A stretch of DNA of 64,000 bases from Chryseobacterium sp. ISL-80 (lineage in GTDB: Bacteria > Bacillota > Bacilli > Bacillales > Cytobacillaceae): assembly GCA_018613055.1 (NCBI GenBank), contig JAGGQZ010000020.1, positions 62,001 through 126,000 of the forward strand, given 5' to 3'. The position numbers and the translations under genes are program-made. Below, piece by piece: positions 16,910 to 26,609 of the stretch (within the stretch, counting starts at the first letter, position 1; each line of letters starts with the position of its first letter). The notes below the pieces were generated by a model. It was not told the origin of the DNA. It was given only the letters and a program-made list of their open reading frames with translations, and made no database searches.

Positions 16910-17838
16910 TATGCCTCCGTATTCATCCAGTAGCGTCTAGCTGCACAGAGTTCTTTTTCATAGATTGTTCCTTTGAGCGCAATAATTTCGATTTTTTTGC
17001 CGGTATTAGGAGAATGCAGAAGCTTTCCATCACCGTAATAAATGCCTACATGATGAATTTGTCCTTTCCCTTCTTCATATGCGAAGAAAAGCAAATCACC
17101 TGGCAGGATATCCTGAATTTCGATGTTCAACCCGGCTGCTGCCTGTTCATGCGCATCCCTCGGAATAATGTAGCCATTGGCCCGGCATATACTGTAGGTG
17201 AATCCAGAACAATCATACCCATAGCTGCTCATGCCTCCCCACAGATAAGGCAGCCCAAGGAATTGTTCGCCAGCTGCAACGATCGCATCACCATTCCTTT
17301 GAGGAATTTCTTTTTCAGATGGATGGATTTCTACATCCTCTGTACGTAAAATTCCAATTCCAGTTGGCGTCTTGACTCGGATGCGGTCGACGACATCCTC
17401 AACGACATGCAGCATTGTCTGATAGCTTAATTCCATCAACTTTTCATTTTGCTCTGAGTAAAGCAATGCTTTCTTGGATGTTACCACAGCGACTTGCCCC
17501 TTCTTTGTATACCAATCAGACTGTTGAATCAGCTGAGCTTTTGGGATCCAGCCCGGATAACCTCTTTTGTCTTTACCTGACGGCTGGTCCGGGATTAAGA
17601 CATGAGCCCAATCATCCTTTTCATCAATGATCAGAACCTCCTGGCCGAATAAAACCTGTGATTGAACGAGGTTGTCATCACATAATTGCAGTCTCGGTTC
17701 ATAGGTTAGCTTTTCCAGCCACTCTTCAATTTTAACAGTTCCTGATACTGCCTCTTCATCGATTTCCCTTGAAGAATCATATGAAGTCCATAGAGTTGCT
17801 ACCGGGACATTGACGAGCCAAAAATTATTGCTTTCCAT
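16909..17838 (-). CDS. ykfC: Gamma-D-glutamyl-L-diamino acid endopeptidase YkfC (NlpC/P60)
   Basis: 309 residues: N-terminal SH3-like region (to about 170), then an NlpC/P60 domain with Cys210 in GYDCSGF, His in IHHVGI (262-263) and a third polar His in LLHSP (275). No signal peptide, as expected for a cytosolic recycling enzyme that cuts L-Ala-gamma-D-Glu from the diamino acid in imported murein peptides. AAGGAGG lies 8 bases before the ATG, inside the end of ykfB (14-base overlap). Confidence 0.92.
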   Translation of the reverse strand: MESNNFWLVNVPVATLWTSYDSSREIDEEAVSGTVKIEEWLEKLTYEPRLQLCDDNLVQSQVLFGQEVLIIDEKDDWAHVLIPDQPSGKDKRGYPGWIPKAQLIQQSDWYTKKGQVAVVTSKKALLYSEQNEKLMELSYQTMLHVVEDVVDRIRVKTPTGIGILRTEDVEIHPSEKEIPQRNGDAIVAAGEQFLGLPYLWGGMSSYGYDCSGFTYSICRANGYIIPRDAHEQAAAGLNIEIQDILPGDLLFFAYEEGKGQIHHVGIYYGDGKLLHSPNTGKKIEIIALKGTIYEKELCAARRYWMNTEA

Positions 17839-18931
17839 TCATCATTCCTCCTTCTAAAAGGACTTGTTCAATCCCGAGACCTGTTCGTTCCGGAAGTGCT
17901 ATCTTTCTGCCATTATACTTTATGCCGCCAGAAATCGATTCTTTTGCAAGCATTAACGGTGCATCAAAATCAAAACGGGTGATGTTTTTCTTGCTGGCGG
18001 CAAAATGGGCAGCAGCCGTGATACCAAGCTTGGTTTCAATCATACTGCCTACCATGCATTCGATGCCGGCCGTTTCAGCCATCTGGTTGATGATTTGAGC
18101 CTGATAAATTCCGCCTGATTTCATTAACTTTATGTTAATCAGGTCTGCACTTCTCCTTCTGATCACTTCAAATGCCTGTTTTGGAGAAAATACACTTTCG
18201 TCGGCCATGATCAATGTATCAACCGAATCGGTGACCTGTTTCAGGCCGTCGAGGTCCTCCGCTTTTACGGGTTGTTCTACAAGTTCGATGTCCAGACCTG
18301 CATCCTCCATGCTTCGAATCGCCCTGACTGCATCCTTTGGTTTCCACCCCTGGTTCGCATCCAGACGGATTTTGATCTCTTTGCCGACCCTGTTGCGGAT
18401 TTCCTTGATCCTCGCCATGTCTGTAGATATCTCGCCAATACCTACCTTAACCTTAAGGACATTGAATCCATTCCTCACGTATTCTACTGCATCCTCACCC
18501 ATCTCTGCGGGACTATTCACGCTGACAGTAAAATCCGTTTCAATTTCATTCCTGAAGCCGCCAAGAAATTGATAGAGTGGAAGACCGCTATGTTGAGATA
18601 TACAATCGTACAATGCCATATCTACAGCTGCCTTCGCGCTCGTGTTATTGACAAGAATCGTTTTTAATCCCTGGAAGATAGCTTCATAGCCAAGAAGATT
18701 TTGATTTAATAAGAAAGGGCGGATTACATCATTGATTCCTGCTTCAATGCCAGCAAGACTGTCTCCAGTAATAACCAGAGTCGGAGGTGCCTCACCCCAG
18801 CCAACAATCCCATTATCACAGGTGATTTTAACAAAAATCGCTTCAGCTACCGTAACTGTGCGGAGAGCCGTTTTGAAAGGCTTGTTCAGAGGGACCGCTG
18901 TCCGGAATGTCTCAATCTTTTCAATAATCAT
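17825..18931 (-). CDS. ykfB: L-Ala-D/L-Glu epimerase YkfB
   Basis: 368 residues, enolase superfamily, muconate-lactonising subgroup. Catalytic Lys pair in VLKVKVG and IKLMKSGG; metal ligands in IRLDANQGW, ELVEQPV and MADESVF. It epimerises the dipeptide released by YkfC so that it can be used as L-Ala-L-Glu. GAAGGAG precedes ATG 18931; the extra 11 codons of the longer frame lie upstream of that site and are not used. It lies 19 bases after ykfA and overlaps ykfC by 14. Confidence 0.93.
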   Translation of the reverse strand: MIIEKIETFRTAVPLNKPFKTALRTVTVAEAIFVKITCDNGIVGWGEAPPTLVITGDSLAGIEAGINDVIRPFLLNQNLLGYEAIFQGLKTILVNNTSAKAAVDMALYDCISQHSGLPLYQFLGGFRNEIETDFTVSVNSPAEMGEDAVEYVRNGFNVLKVKVGIGEISTDMARIKEIRNRVGKEIKIRLDANQGWKPKDAVRAIRSMEDAGLDIELVEQPVKAEDLDGLKQVTDSVDTLIMADESVFSPKQAFEVIRRRSADLINIKLMKSGGIYQAQIINQMAETAGIECMVGSMIETKLGITAAAHFAASKKNITRFDFDAPLMLAKESISGGIKYNGRKIALPERTGLGIEQVLLEGGMMNGKQ

Positions 18932-18950
18932 TTCCTTGTCTCCTTCGGTA

Positions 18951-19871
18951 CTAGTTAATGCCACTCTCGACGAATAACCTTTTTTCTACAGTATCCATTC
19001 TCGCAATCGTTCCGAATGGAACTCCAATATGCGGAGAACAATGCCCCATTTTAAACCCCTTTAGTGAAGGCCTGCCCGCGAGCTTAACATAGTGTTCGAT
19101 GACTTCCTCCAGGGATAACGACAGCTCCCTTTCCGGAACACAATTATTGAAGTCACCTAAAACGATTCCGGAGGCCTCCTGCAGTTTCCCTGCCATATAC
19201 AACTGATTAAGCATGCGATCTACAGCCCGTGGTTCTTCATTAATGTCTTCAATCAACAGAATCTTGCCCTTTGTATCAATTTCAAATGGCGTTCCCATCG
19301 AACTTGAAAGGAGTGACAGATTACCGCCGACCAATGGGCCTTCAGCAGAACCTTTTACTAATTCTTCTATTTTCGAAAGATCCTGATCATATTGCAAGTC
19401 TGTCGGCTGGAATAGTTGTCGGAATGTCTCTTTGGAAAGTGGATGGGCGCCTTCTTTTCCGATATCGGAGGCAAGCATCGGACCATGGAATGTGACGATG
19501 CCGGTCTGCTGCCGTATGGCTGTGTGTAAAAAAGTGATATCACTGTACCCCCAGAATATCTTTGGATTTTTTTCAATTAGTTTATAGTCTATAGATGATG
19601 CGATTCGAGCCGTGCCATATCCGCCTCCTGCACAGATAATCGCTTTAACCTCGTCATCAAGGAACATTTCATGCAAATCTTTCAACCTCGCTTGATCATC
19701 CCCAGCAAGATAACCATATTCTTCATACAATGATTTACCTAATTTATAGTTCAGACCAAGTTCTTCAAGAAAGTCCAGGCCACGCTTCAAGTTTTCCTTA
19801 TTAGGCGGGCTTGCTGGCGCAATGACTGCAACAGTATCACCTTTATTTAAGCGATCATGCTTAATTGCCAT
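18951..19871 (-). CDS. ykfA: LD-carboxypeptidase YkfA (peptidase S66)
   Basis: 306 residues. S66 features: GGGYGTAR, the nucleophile region WGYSDIT (Ser110), the Glu region IEDINEEPRAVDR and the His region GHCSPHIGVPFG. It removes the terminal D-Ala from murein tetrapeptides in the cytosol. AAGGGAG lies 9 bases before ATG 19871; the TTG at 19880 abuts the site and is rejected. A terminator and 181 bases separate it from dppE, so ykfA may also have its own promoter. Confidence 0.92.
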   Translation of the reverse strand: MAIKHDRLNKGDTVAVIAPASPPNKENLKRGLDFLEELGLNYKLGKSLYEEYGYLAGDDQARLKDLHEMFLDDEVKAIICAGGGYGTARIASSIDYKLIEKNPKIFWGYSDITFLHTAIRQQTGIVTFHGPMLASDIGKEGAHPLSKETFRQLFQPTDLQYDQDLSKIEELVKGSAEGPLVGGNLSLLSSSMGTPFEIDTKGKILLIEDINEEPRAVDRMLNQLYMAGKLQEASGIVLGDFNNCVPERELSLSLEEVIEHYVKLAGRPSLKGFKMGHCSPHIGVPFGTIARMDTVEKRLFVESGIN

Positions 19872-20015
19872 GTCAATCAACTCCCTTTTATCATCGGATT
19901 ATTTTGGATTTGTTCATATGATATATGTAAAGCAGTATGGTTCTGGGAGAACAAAGATTCATATGTTATAGAATGTTATAGAATATTATTTAATAAGTAT
20001 GTACTAGTAAAAAAA

Positions 20016-20040
20016 GAGGTGTTCCAAGACGAACACCCCT
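20016..20040 (-). terminator. Intrinsic terminator inside the operon, between dppE and ykfA
   Basis: GAGGTGTTC pairs with GAACACCCC around a 6-base loop; the minus strand then runs through seven Ts. It begins just after the dppE stop and should reduce ykf expression relative to dpp unless a further promoter lies in 19872-20010. Confidence 0.85.
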
Positions 20041-20052
20041 TTCTTAGAATCG

Positions 20053-21678
20053 TTACTTCTTATCGGCCCACTTCAATTCCAAATATCCTACTGGGTGGCG
20101 CACAACACCTGTTACAGCTTCGTTTTGAAGATATACCTGATTGTAGAAGTGAACGGTGAAGAATGGTGCTTCTTCAAAAAGAATCTTTTCAGCTTCGTAC
20201 ATTAATTCAAAACGTTTCGTTTCGTCAGATTCGTTCTTCGCTTTTTGAATCAATTCATCATACTTCGGATTTCCCCAGCCCGTACGGTTCATGGAGTGTC
20301 CAGTCTGGAAGTTTTCCAGGAAGTTGATTGGATCTGCATAATCTGCTAGGAAAGAACTGCGTGAAAGCTGGTGCTTCAGTGCTTTTTGTTCTTCTGCGAA
20401 AACATTCCATTCCATGTTCGCTAGCTTGACTTCCACTCCCAGATTTTCCTTGAACATTTGCTGCAATGCCTCAGCAATCTTTTTATGAGTATCGTCTGTG
20501 CTATAAGTCAGGGTAACGTCTGGAAGTTCAGAATAACCTTCTTCTTCCATTCCCTTTTCTAGCAATGCTTTAGCTTCTTCAACGTTTGTTTTGTTGAAAT
20601 CTCCGTTTACTTCACGGAAATCCTTGCCTGATGGATCCTGGAATCCCGGAGATACAAATCCATAAGCAGCTTTTTCTTTGTTCTTTGTTACAAAGTCAAC
20701 GATCTTTTGCTGGTCAACAGCAAGAGCAAACGCTTTACGGATGTTAACGTTTTGGAATGGTTCCTTCGTAACGTTGAAGCGGTAGAAGTAATCTCCTGCC
20801 TGGTCTTCAACCTGGACCTTTCCTTCTTTAAAAAGCTTTTCGCTCAGTTCAGCAGGTACGTCTGAAACGTCAAGGTCCCCTGCCTGATACATTTGATATT
20901 CTGTATTTGTGTCATCAACAATCGCCCATTCAACGCGGTCAAGTTTAACGTTTTCCGCATCCCAGTACTGGTCGTTCTTTTCCATGACGAATTTTGTATC
21001 ATGTTCCCAGCTTGCCAGATTGAAAGGACCATTGCCTACAAATGATTCCGCTTCGGCGAACCATTTTGGATTTTCCTTCGCAACTTTTTCATTGACCGGG
21101 AAGAAAGCCGGATTAGCAATTACACTAAGAAAGTATGCCTGTGGGCTTGTCAAAGTAACTTCGAACGTCTTATCGTCAACAGCCTTTACTTTGACATTTT
21201 CAGCAGAACCCTTGCCACTGTTAAAATCCTCTCCGCCTTCGATAAAATAGCCCAGGAATGCTGCAGATGATCCAGTGGCAGGGTCAAGCAGACGTTTCCA
21301 GGCAAACACGAAATCATTTGCTGTTACATCATCACCATTAGACCATTTTGCATCTTTACGGATATGGAATGTGTACGTTTTACCATCTTCAGATACATCC
21401 CACTTTTCTGCAGTCGCAGCTTCAGGCTGATGGTCTTTGCCAAGTCTTGTCAGGCCTTCCATCAGGTTGTTCAAAGAATTCCATGATGCAGAGTCAAAAC
21501 CGATTGGCGGATCAAAAGATGTTGGCTCCTGGCCGTTATTAAGATAAAGTACCTTTTCGATGCCTTTTTCCCCACTGTCTTTTTCATCTGTCTCTTTGCC
21601 TGCTTCATCACTGGCGGTACATGCCGCCATCGTGAACACTAGCAATGCTGCCATTAACATCGTTAAAATCTTCTTCAC
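20053..21678 (-). CDS. dppE: Peptide ABC transporter substrate-binding lipoprotein DppE
   Basis: 541 residues. The signal peptide ends in a lipobox, FTMAAC (Cys near 20). The SBP_bac_5 fold shows in LYLNNGQEPTSFDPP, YTFHIRKDAKWSNGDDVTA and FNVTKEPFQNVNIRKAFALA. It binds di-, oligo- or murein peptides outside the membrane and delivers them to DppBC. The start is GTG, 8 bases after AAGGGGG. It is 60 bases after dppD and directly followed by a terminator. Confidence 0.93.
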   Translation of the reverse strand: MKKILTMLMAALLVFTMAACTASDEAGKETDEKDSGEKGIEKVLYLNNGQEPTSFDPPIGFDSASWNSLNNLMEGLTRLGKDHQPEAATAEKWDVSEDGKTYTFHIRKDAKWSNGDDVTANDFVFAWKRLLDPATGSSAAFLGYFIEGGEDFNSGKGSAENVKVKAVDDKTFEVTLTSPQAYFLSVIANPAFFPVNEKVAKENPKWFAEAESFVGNGPFNLASWEHDTKFVMEKNDQYWDAENVKLDRVEWAIVDDTNTEYQMYQAGDLDVSDVPAELSEKLFKEGKVQVEDQAGDYFYRFNVTKEPFQNVNIRKAFALAVDQQKIVDFVTKNKEKAAYGFVSPGFQDPSGKDFREVNGDFNKTNVEEAKALLEKGMEEEGYSELPDVTLTYSTDDTHKKIAEALQQMFKENLGVEVKLANMEWNVFAEEQKALKHQLSRSSFLADYADPINFLENFQTGHSMNRTGWGNPKYDELIQKAKNESDETKRFELMYEAEKILFEEAPFFTVHFYNQVYLQNEAVTGVVRHPVGYLELKWADKK

Positions 21679-21738
21679 TCTGTTTCCCCCTTAAGTAGAT
21701 CAGTTTTTTATATCAAAAGGCAATAGCCTGTTTGACCA

Positions 21739-22734
21739 TTATTTGTTTGCGAGCAGCTTTTGTGCCCGCTCATCCTGAAGCCAGCAATCTACTCCGTGGC
21801 TATCCGAAAGGCTGGTCTGATCCGGATATACCCTATCACATACCGCCATCGCATATGGGCATCTTGCTGTGAACGGACATCCCACTGGCGGAGAAAACAA
21901 ATCTGGCGGCGTACCACCAATAGGAATCAATTCCTCTCCTTCTACATCCAAACGCGGCACAGAGTTCAATAATCCTTTTGTATACGGGTGCTGTGGATTA
22001 TAGAAGATTTCTCTTCTGGTACCTGTTTCGACGATCTTGCCGGCATACATGACGGCAATCCGGTCAGCCACTTGGGCAACTACGCCAAGATCATGCGTAA
22101 TCAGAATGATCGATACACCTGTCTTCTTCTGAATATCCCTGAACAATTCCAGAATTTGTGCCTGGATGGTCACATCAAGTGCTGTTGTCGGCTCATCTGC
22201 AATTAAAACCTCCGGCTGGCATACTAGCGCCATCGCAATAACGATCCTTTGCCTCATGCCTCCACTGAACTGGTGAGGATATTGTTTCATCCGGACATGC
22301 GGACTGGGGATCCCGACAAGCGACAGCATATCAACCGCTACTGTTTTCGACTGCTCTTTAGTCAGCTTCATATGCTGCAGGATTCCTTCAGTAAGCTGGT
22401 CACCGATCGTCAAAGTTGGATTCAGTGCCGTCATCGGATCCTGAAAAATCATTGAAATATCCGAACCGCGTATTTTTCGCATTTCTGGATCTTTCAATTT
22501 TGTCAAGTCTTTCCCTTTATAAAGAATCGACCCACCGTCAAACTTCCCTGGCGGTTCTGGGATCAGTCTCATGATGCTTTGTGAAGTTACACTTTTACCG
22601 CATCCAGATTCTCCAACGATCGCCAGGGTTTCCCCCTTATGTAAATCAAAAGTGACACCGCGGACAGCTTTTACCTCGCCGCCATATGTCTTGAATGAAA
22701 CATGAAGGTCATTTACTTCAAGTACTTTTTCCAT
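21739..22734 (-). CDS. dppD: Dipeptide ABC transporter ATP-binding protein DppD
   Basis: 331 residues. Walker [10 protein letters not shown], signature SGGMRQR, Walker B VLIADEP, and the oligopeptide-type C-terminal extension ([18 protein letters not shown]). It powers the DppBC channel with YkfD as partner. It follows dppC by five bases. Confidence 0.93.
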   Translation of the reverse strand: MEKVLEVNDLHVSFKTYGGEVKAVRGVTFDLHKGETLAIVGESGCGKSVTSQSIMRLIPEPPGKFDGGSILYKGKDLTKLKDPEMRKIRGSDISMIFQDPMTALNPTLTIGDQLTEGILQHMKLTKEQSKTVAVDMLSLVGIPSPHVRMKQYPHQFSGGMRQRIVIAMALVCQPEVLIADEPTTALDVTIQAQILELFRDIQKKTGVSIILITHDLGVVAQVADRIAVMYAGKIVETGTRREIFYNPQHPYTKGLLNSVPRLDVEGEELIPIGGTPPDLFSPPVGCPFTARCPYAMAVCDRVYPDQTSLSDSHGVDCWLQDERAQKLLANK

Positions 22735-22739
22735 GGTGC

Positions 22740-23696
22740 TTACCTCCTTAGCTTCGGATCAAGTGCATCCTGAAGCCCATCGCCTAACACATTAAATGAG
22801 AACATCGTCAAAGAGATGAAGAATGCCGGAAAAAACAGCCTCCACCAATCACCCGATAATATGACCGGCAATGCATCACTGGCCATTGAACCCCAGCTCG
22901 CAAGCGGTGCTTGGATTCCGAGACCAAGGAAGCTAAGGAATGCTTCAGCAAAGATTGCTGATGGAACGGAAAGAGTGATTTGGACGATGATCGGTCCCAT
23001 CGTATTGGGAAGAAGATTTTTGCGGATGATCCGCGCTGCTTTTGTACCGAATGTCTTAGAAGCCAAAACATATTCATAATTCTTGATTTGCAATACCTGT
23101 CCGCGGACAATCCTTGCCATTCCTATCCATCCTGTTATCGTCAACGCAAAGATAATCGTTGCAAGGCTTGGTCCCATTACGACGCTGATTAGAATGACAA
23201 CAAGCAAATACGGCAGTCCATAAAGGACCTCAATGACCCTCATCATGTAATGATCTGTCCTGCCGCCCTTATAGCCAGCGATACCGCCATAGATGACACC
23301 AATGAGAAAATCGATCAAGGCCGCTGCAATCCCAACGAACAAGGATATCCGTGCTCCGTACCACGTACGCGTGAATACATCGCGCCCCAGTTCATCGGTC
23401 CCAAACCAATGTTCACTCGATGGCGGGAGGTTCTGGTTGATTAAATCCTGATGGTCGACTGTATGTGGTGAAATGAGCGGCCCGAAAATAGCCATGAAGG
23501 TCAAACCTGATAAAAAAAACAATCCCATCATTGCCAGTTTGTTTTTCAGGAGGCGTCTCCAGGCATCCTGCCAATACGACAGGCTGGGCCTGACAACGGC
23601 TTCTGCTTCTGAGTCACTTTTTTCTATAGGAACAAACCAGTCATCGGGAATCGACGAATTTGACTGATGTTCCTGATGTTTTCGCAGAGCCATCAT
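22740..23696 (-). CDS. dppC: Dipeptide ABC transporter permease DppC
   Basis: 318 residues. A hydrophilic N-terminus (about 45 residues) is followed by six hydrophobic segments with the DppC-type GTDELGRDVFTRTWYGAR block and the EAA-type loop ASKTFGTKAARIIRKNLLPN. Overlaps dppB by four bases. GGAGGGG lies 7 bases before the second ATG (23693) and 4 before the first, so either may be used. Confidence 0.92.
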   Translation of the reverse strand: MMALRKHQEHQSNSSIPDDWFVPIEKSDSEAEAVVRPSLSYWQDAWRRLLKNKLAMMGLFFLSGLTFMAIFGPLISPHTVDHQDLINQNLPPSSEHWFGTDELGRDVFTRTWYGARISLFVGIAAALIDFLIGVIYGGIAGYKGGRTDHYMMRVIEVLYGLPYLLVVILISVVMGPSLATIIFALTITGWIGMARIVRGQVLQIKNYEYVLASKTFGTKAARIIRKNLLPNTMGPIIVQITLSVPSAIFAEAFLSFLGLGIQAPLASWGSMASDALPVILSGDWWRLFFPAFFISLTMFSFNVLGDGLQDALDPKLRR

Positions 23697-24625
23697 TTCC
23701 CCTCCTTTTTATGAAGTTTGATTCTTGGATCCAGGACTCCGTACGCCAGGTCAACCAGGAACAGCATCACGATCAGCACTGTGCTGTAAAAAATCGTTGT
23801 TCCCATAATGACAGGATAGTCACGCTGGTTGATGCTCTCGACAAAGTACTTGCCCATTCCCGGAATCGCAAAGATTTTTTCGATAACGAAGGTTCCTGTC
23901 AAAATGCTCGCCGCCAGTGATCCAAGAATCGTCACTACCGGAAGCAAAGCATTTTTTAACGCATGCTTGAAGACAATTTTTACAGGTGAAAGCCCTTTTG
24001 CTTTCGCTGTCCTGATATAATCCTGGGTCAAAACCTCCAGCATGCTCGCTCTCGTCAAACGGGCGATGATCGCCATGGGTCCGGTCGCAAGTGCCAATGT
24101 AGGCAGAATCATATGCTTCGGGCTGGTCCAGGTGGCGACGGGCAAGATCTGCCAGGTCACGGCAAGCTGCTGGATCAAAAGCGTCGCCATGACAAAGTTA
24201 GGAACGGAAATCCCGACCACTGCAATGGTCATTGCAAGATAATCGATAATGCCGTTATGCCGCAGGGCGGCGATGATTCCCAACAGAATACCTGAGAAGA
24301 TAGCCACAATGAGCGTGACCATTCCCAGTTCAAACGAAACCGGGAACCCTCTGCCCAGCATTTCATTTACGGTTTGAGAAGATTTTTTAATAGATGGTCC
24401 AAAATTGAAAGTAACAACCGATTTTAAATACAAGAAATATTGGACATAAAGCGGTTCATCCAAATGATAAAAACTCTCGAGGTTTTTTTGTACTGCCTCG
24501 CTTGTCGCCCGCTCCTCGTTAAAAGGCGAACCAGGTATGGAGTGCATTAAGAAAAAGGTCAATGTAATGATGACTAATAAAGTCAACGCCATAGAGCCCA
24601 GCCGTTTGATTATGTATTGCAGCAT
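23693..24625 (-). CDS. dppB: Dipeptide ABC transporter permease DppB
   Basis: 310 residues, six hydrophobic segments, N-terminal MLQYIIKRLGSMALTLLVI and the DppB signature HSIPGSPF. The EAA-type loop is in RTAKAKGLSPVKIVFKHALKN. With DppC it forms the membrane channel. It starts 90 bases after the dppA stop; AAGGAAGTGAG precedes the ATG. Confidence 0.92.
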   Translation of the reverse strand: MLQYIIKRLGSMALTLLVIITLTFFLMHSIPGSPFNEERATSEAVQKNLESFYHLDEPLYVQYFLYLKSVVTFNFGPSIKKSSQTVNEMLGRGFPVSFELGMVTLIVAIFSGILLGIIAALRHNGIIDYLAMTIAVVGISVPNFVMATLLIQQLAVTWQILPVATWTSPKHMILPTLALATGPMAIIARLTRASMLEVLTQDYIRTAKAKGLSPVKIVFKHALKNALLPVVTILGSLAASILTGTFVIEKIFAIPGMGKYFVESINQRDYPVIMGTTIFYSTVLIVMLFLVDLAYGVLDPRIKLHKKEGK

Positions 24626-24715
24626 TAACTCACTTCCTTATCATGTCTTCATGTCAGCAAATATCTTTGACGGTTTTAATAAAAGCTCGACCATCAGGCA
24701 TAGAGAAAATACTGC

Positions 24716-25540
24716 TTACGAAAAACTTGTTCTCATGGCTAATTCTGTCATCACAAGCATCGCTTGATAGGCTTCTAGAATATCCTTAGCCTGGAAACGG
24801 ACAATGGTCGTTCCCTCTTCTAATTCTGTTCCCGGCATCAGATTTGCCCACTCTGCCTGCCCAAAGTTAGCGAATTCGATTCGCAAAACCGGATTTTCCG
24901 GAGGAGTAAGCGGTTTCACTTTTTCGATGTTTTGAATAGCCTGGGCTGTCTTCTCAGCAAGAAGTTCCCCAGCTTTGACAGGTGTCAATGTTTTTGCCGC
25001 AGATCTCGAAATCGATTCCTTTACAACGGCAGTGGTGATATTGGGAATCAATGCTTCTGCTTCCCTTGCTGCTCCATCATCGCCAGCCACCATGATCACT
25101 GGAACCCCAAAATAACCTGCTACGTATGCATTGAATCCGAGTTCCCCGATTTGAACATCGTTAATCCACATATGGCGGACACCGAATATCATGGAATGTG
25201 ACATTACGCCGCTCATTGAAGCTCTAGCGTGATAACCGACAAACACGGCCCCTTTAAAACTTTCATCCAATCCCTGAACCATTGAAAACGGTTTTACATC
25301 ACCAGTGATCAACTGGGTTTCAGGATGAAGGTCTTCAATCAAAAGGTTATTCATTTTGGAATGACTATCATTGACGATGACTTCCTCGCAACCGCTTTCA
25401 AAAGCCTTTGTGATCACATGATTCGCTTCCTGAGTCATGATTTTTCGGCTGCGTTCGTAATTGTGTTTTGATGAATCCACATGGGTATGGTCAACCAATC
25501 CGGTGATCCCTTCCATGTCCACTGATAGGTACAATTTCAT
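24716..25540 (-). CDS. dppA: D-aminopeptidase DppA
   Basis: 274 residues, peptidase M55. Zinc-binding motifs: SVDMEG (Asp8, Glu10 by analogy), NDSHSKMNN and VGYHARAS. It closely follows the B. subtilis protein as I remember it, including the C-terminus MLVMTELAMRTSF. It removes D-amino acids from peptide N-termini and forms a decameric self-compartmentalising particle in B. subtilis. ATG 25540 matches that family start; TTG 25546 is the alternative. The ribosome site is weak. First gene of the dpp-ykf operon. Confidence 0.94.
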   Translation of the reverse strand: MKLYLSVDMEGITGLVDHTHVDSSKHNYERSRKIMTQEANHVITKAFESGCEEVIVNDSHSKMNNLLIEDLHPETQLITGDVKPFSMVQGLDESFKGAVFVGYHARASMSGVMSHSMIFGVRHMWINDVQIGELGFNAYVAGYFGVPVIMVAGDDGAAREAEALIPNITTAVVKESISRSAAKTLTPVKAGELLAEKTAQAIQNIEKVKPLTPPENPVLRIEFANFGQAEWANLMPGTELEEGTTIVRFQAKDILEAYQAMLVMTELAMRTSFS

Positions 25541-25566
25541 TTTCAACCAACTTTCTATAAATAAAT

Positions 25567-25581
25567 AATTATCTTAAAATT
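25567..25581 (-). promoter_or_regulatory. CodY box overlapping the dppA promoter
   Basis: On the minus strand AATTTTAAGATAATT matches the CodY consensus AATTTTCWGAAAATT at 13 of 15 positions. It begins within the -10 hexamer and covers the expected start of transcription, 26 bases before the dppA ATG. B. subtilis dpp is a known CodY target. Confidence 0.78.
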
Positions 25582-25607
25582 ATAAATAATAAATCTACCA
25601 ACCGCAA
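25579..25607 (-). promoter_or_regulatory. SigA-type promoter of dppA
   Basis: On the minus strand TTGCGG, a 17-base spacer and TATAAT. The -10 is perfect and the -35 keeps TTG. Confidence 0.65.
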
Positions 25608-25816
25608 CCTTTTCTCCTATAAATTTCTGTATTTACAAAGAAATAGTAGTTTTGTCACTTAGAGTAAATATGCGTAAAAAACTATCTTAATAATAATAAT
25701 TTCGGGGCTTCCGGTTAGTGAATAGGGATAAAAACTGAATAATGAATTAGTATTTTATAAAGCTTTGGGTTCCGAAACAGTTTTTTCAAAATAATGGTAT
25801 GAAGAAGTAAGAAAAA

Positions 25817-25839
25817 GGAGCGCCAGAAATTGGCACTCC
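25817..25839 (-). terminator. Terminator of the Nudix gene
   Basis: GGAGCGCCA pairs with TGGCACTCC (one mismatch); on the minus strand five Ts follow. It overlaps the stop codon. Confidence 0.75.
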
Positions 25840-26468
25840 TACCCTCTCATATTTTCTTGTTCCATCAGTTCAAGGAAATGAGTCAGCACCCGTGCTGTCA
25901 AGCCCCAGATCACCTTGCCATTTGCTCGATAAAAATATTCATCCATTGACCTGGTCTGCCAATTGTAATTCTCTCCCCCGATAATTAAGTCAAACGGAAA
26001 GCCATCCTCAGGTTCCACCTGGAAATTGATCTTATAAGTAGCTGGCTGATTCTTTTTGAAAAAAGCCAGTGGAACAGTGAAGACCTCTCCTACCTCCGCT
26101 TCATTCGGCTTGATTGCTCCCGGGTTTTTTATCGTTCCAACAAACGGGTAGATGATGGTACCAAAAGCCGACACCATAAAATCCAATGGAATCATATTGG
26201 TGATTTCGCTCTCTTTAATGCCCAGTTCCTCTGAAGTTTCCCTTGCAGCAGCCTTTTTAGGGTCCTCACCCTTTTCGATCCTGCCGCCGGGAAAGCAAAT
26301 CTCACCAGGCTGCCTTCTAAGTGTAAGTGCCCGTACTTCAAAGAGGATATGAACCTCATTATTGACCTCCACTAACGGCAGCAGCACGGCGAATTTCATA
26401 AATTGTTCATGTCCCAATATTGAGGGTGTACGCCCCAATAAAGCTTCTGATATTTGTTGAATTTTCAT
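25839..26468 (-). CDS. Nudix hydrolase, CoA pyrophosphatase type (NudL-like)
   Basis: About 209 residues. The Nudix box is GGRIEKGEDPKK followed by AAARETSEELGI, and just before it lies the block VRALTLRRQPGEICFPGG, matching the UPF0035 motif that marks CoA-cleaving members. It should split CoA or oxidised CoA to phosphopantetheine and 3',5'-ADP. ATG 26468 has no well-spaced ribosome site (GGGGGAG is 15 bases away); an earlier in-frame ATG at 26510 has none either. The 52-bp repeat array lies upstream. Confidence 0.85.
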   Translation of the reverse strand: MKIQQISEALLGRTPSILGHEQFMKFAVLLPLVEVNNEVHILFEVRALTLRRQPGEICFPGGRIEKGEDPKKAAARETSEELGIKESEITNMIPLDFMVSAFGTIIYPFVGTIKNPGAIKPNEAEVGEVFTVPLAFFKKNQPATYKINFQVEPEDGFPFDLIIGGENYNWQTRSMDEYFYRANGKVIWGLTARVLTHFLELMEQENMRG

Positions 26469-26609
26469 TATTGGACATCCACTCTCCCCCGAATAAGTAT
26501 GTGTCTTCATTGTATTATGAAAAACCATTGAAAATAAAGGAAACGGCTCTTGTTATTTAACAGAGAAGAAGCCTCTTTAAATTATGTATATGAGATCTGT
26601 GGGTTTGAA

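Noticed and set aside
19960-20000. Second CodY box upstream of ykfA (AATATTCTATAACAT)
   Set aside because: Only about 10 of 15 positions match; reported only as a direct repeat.
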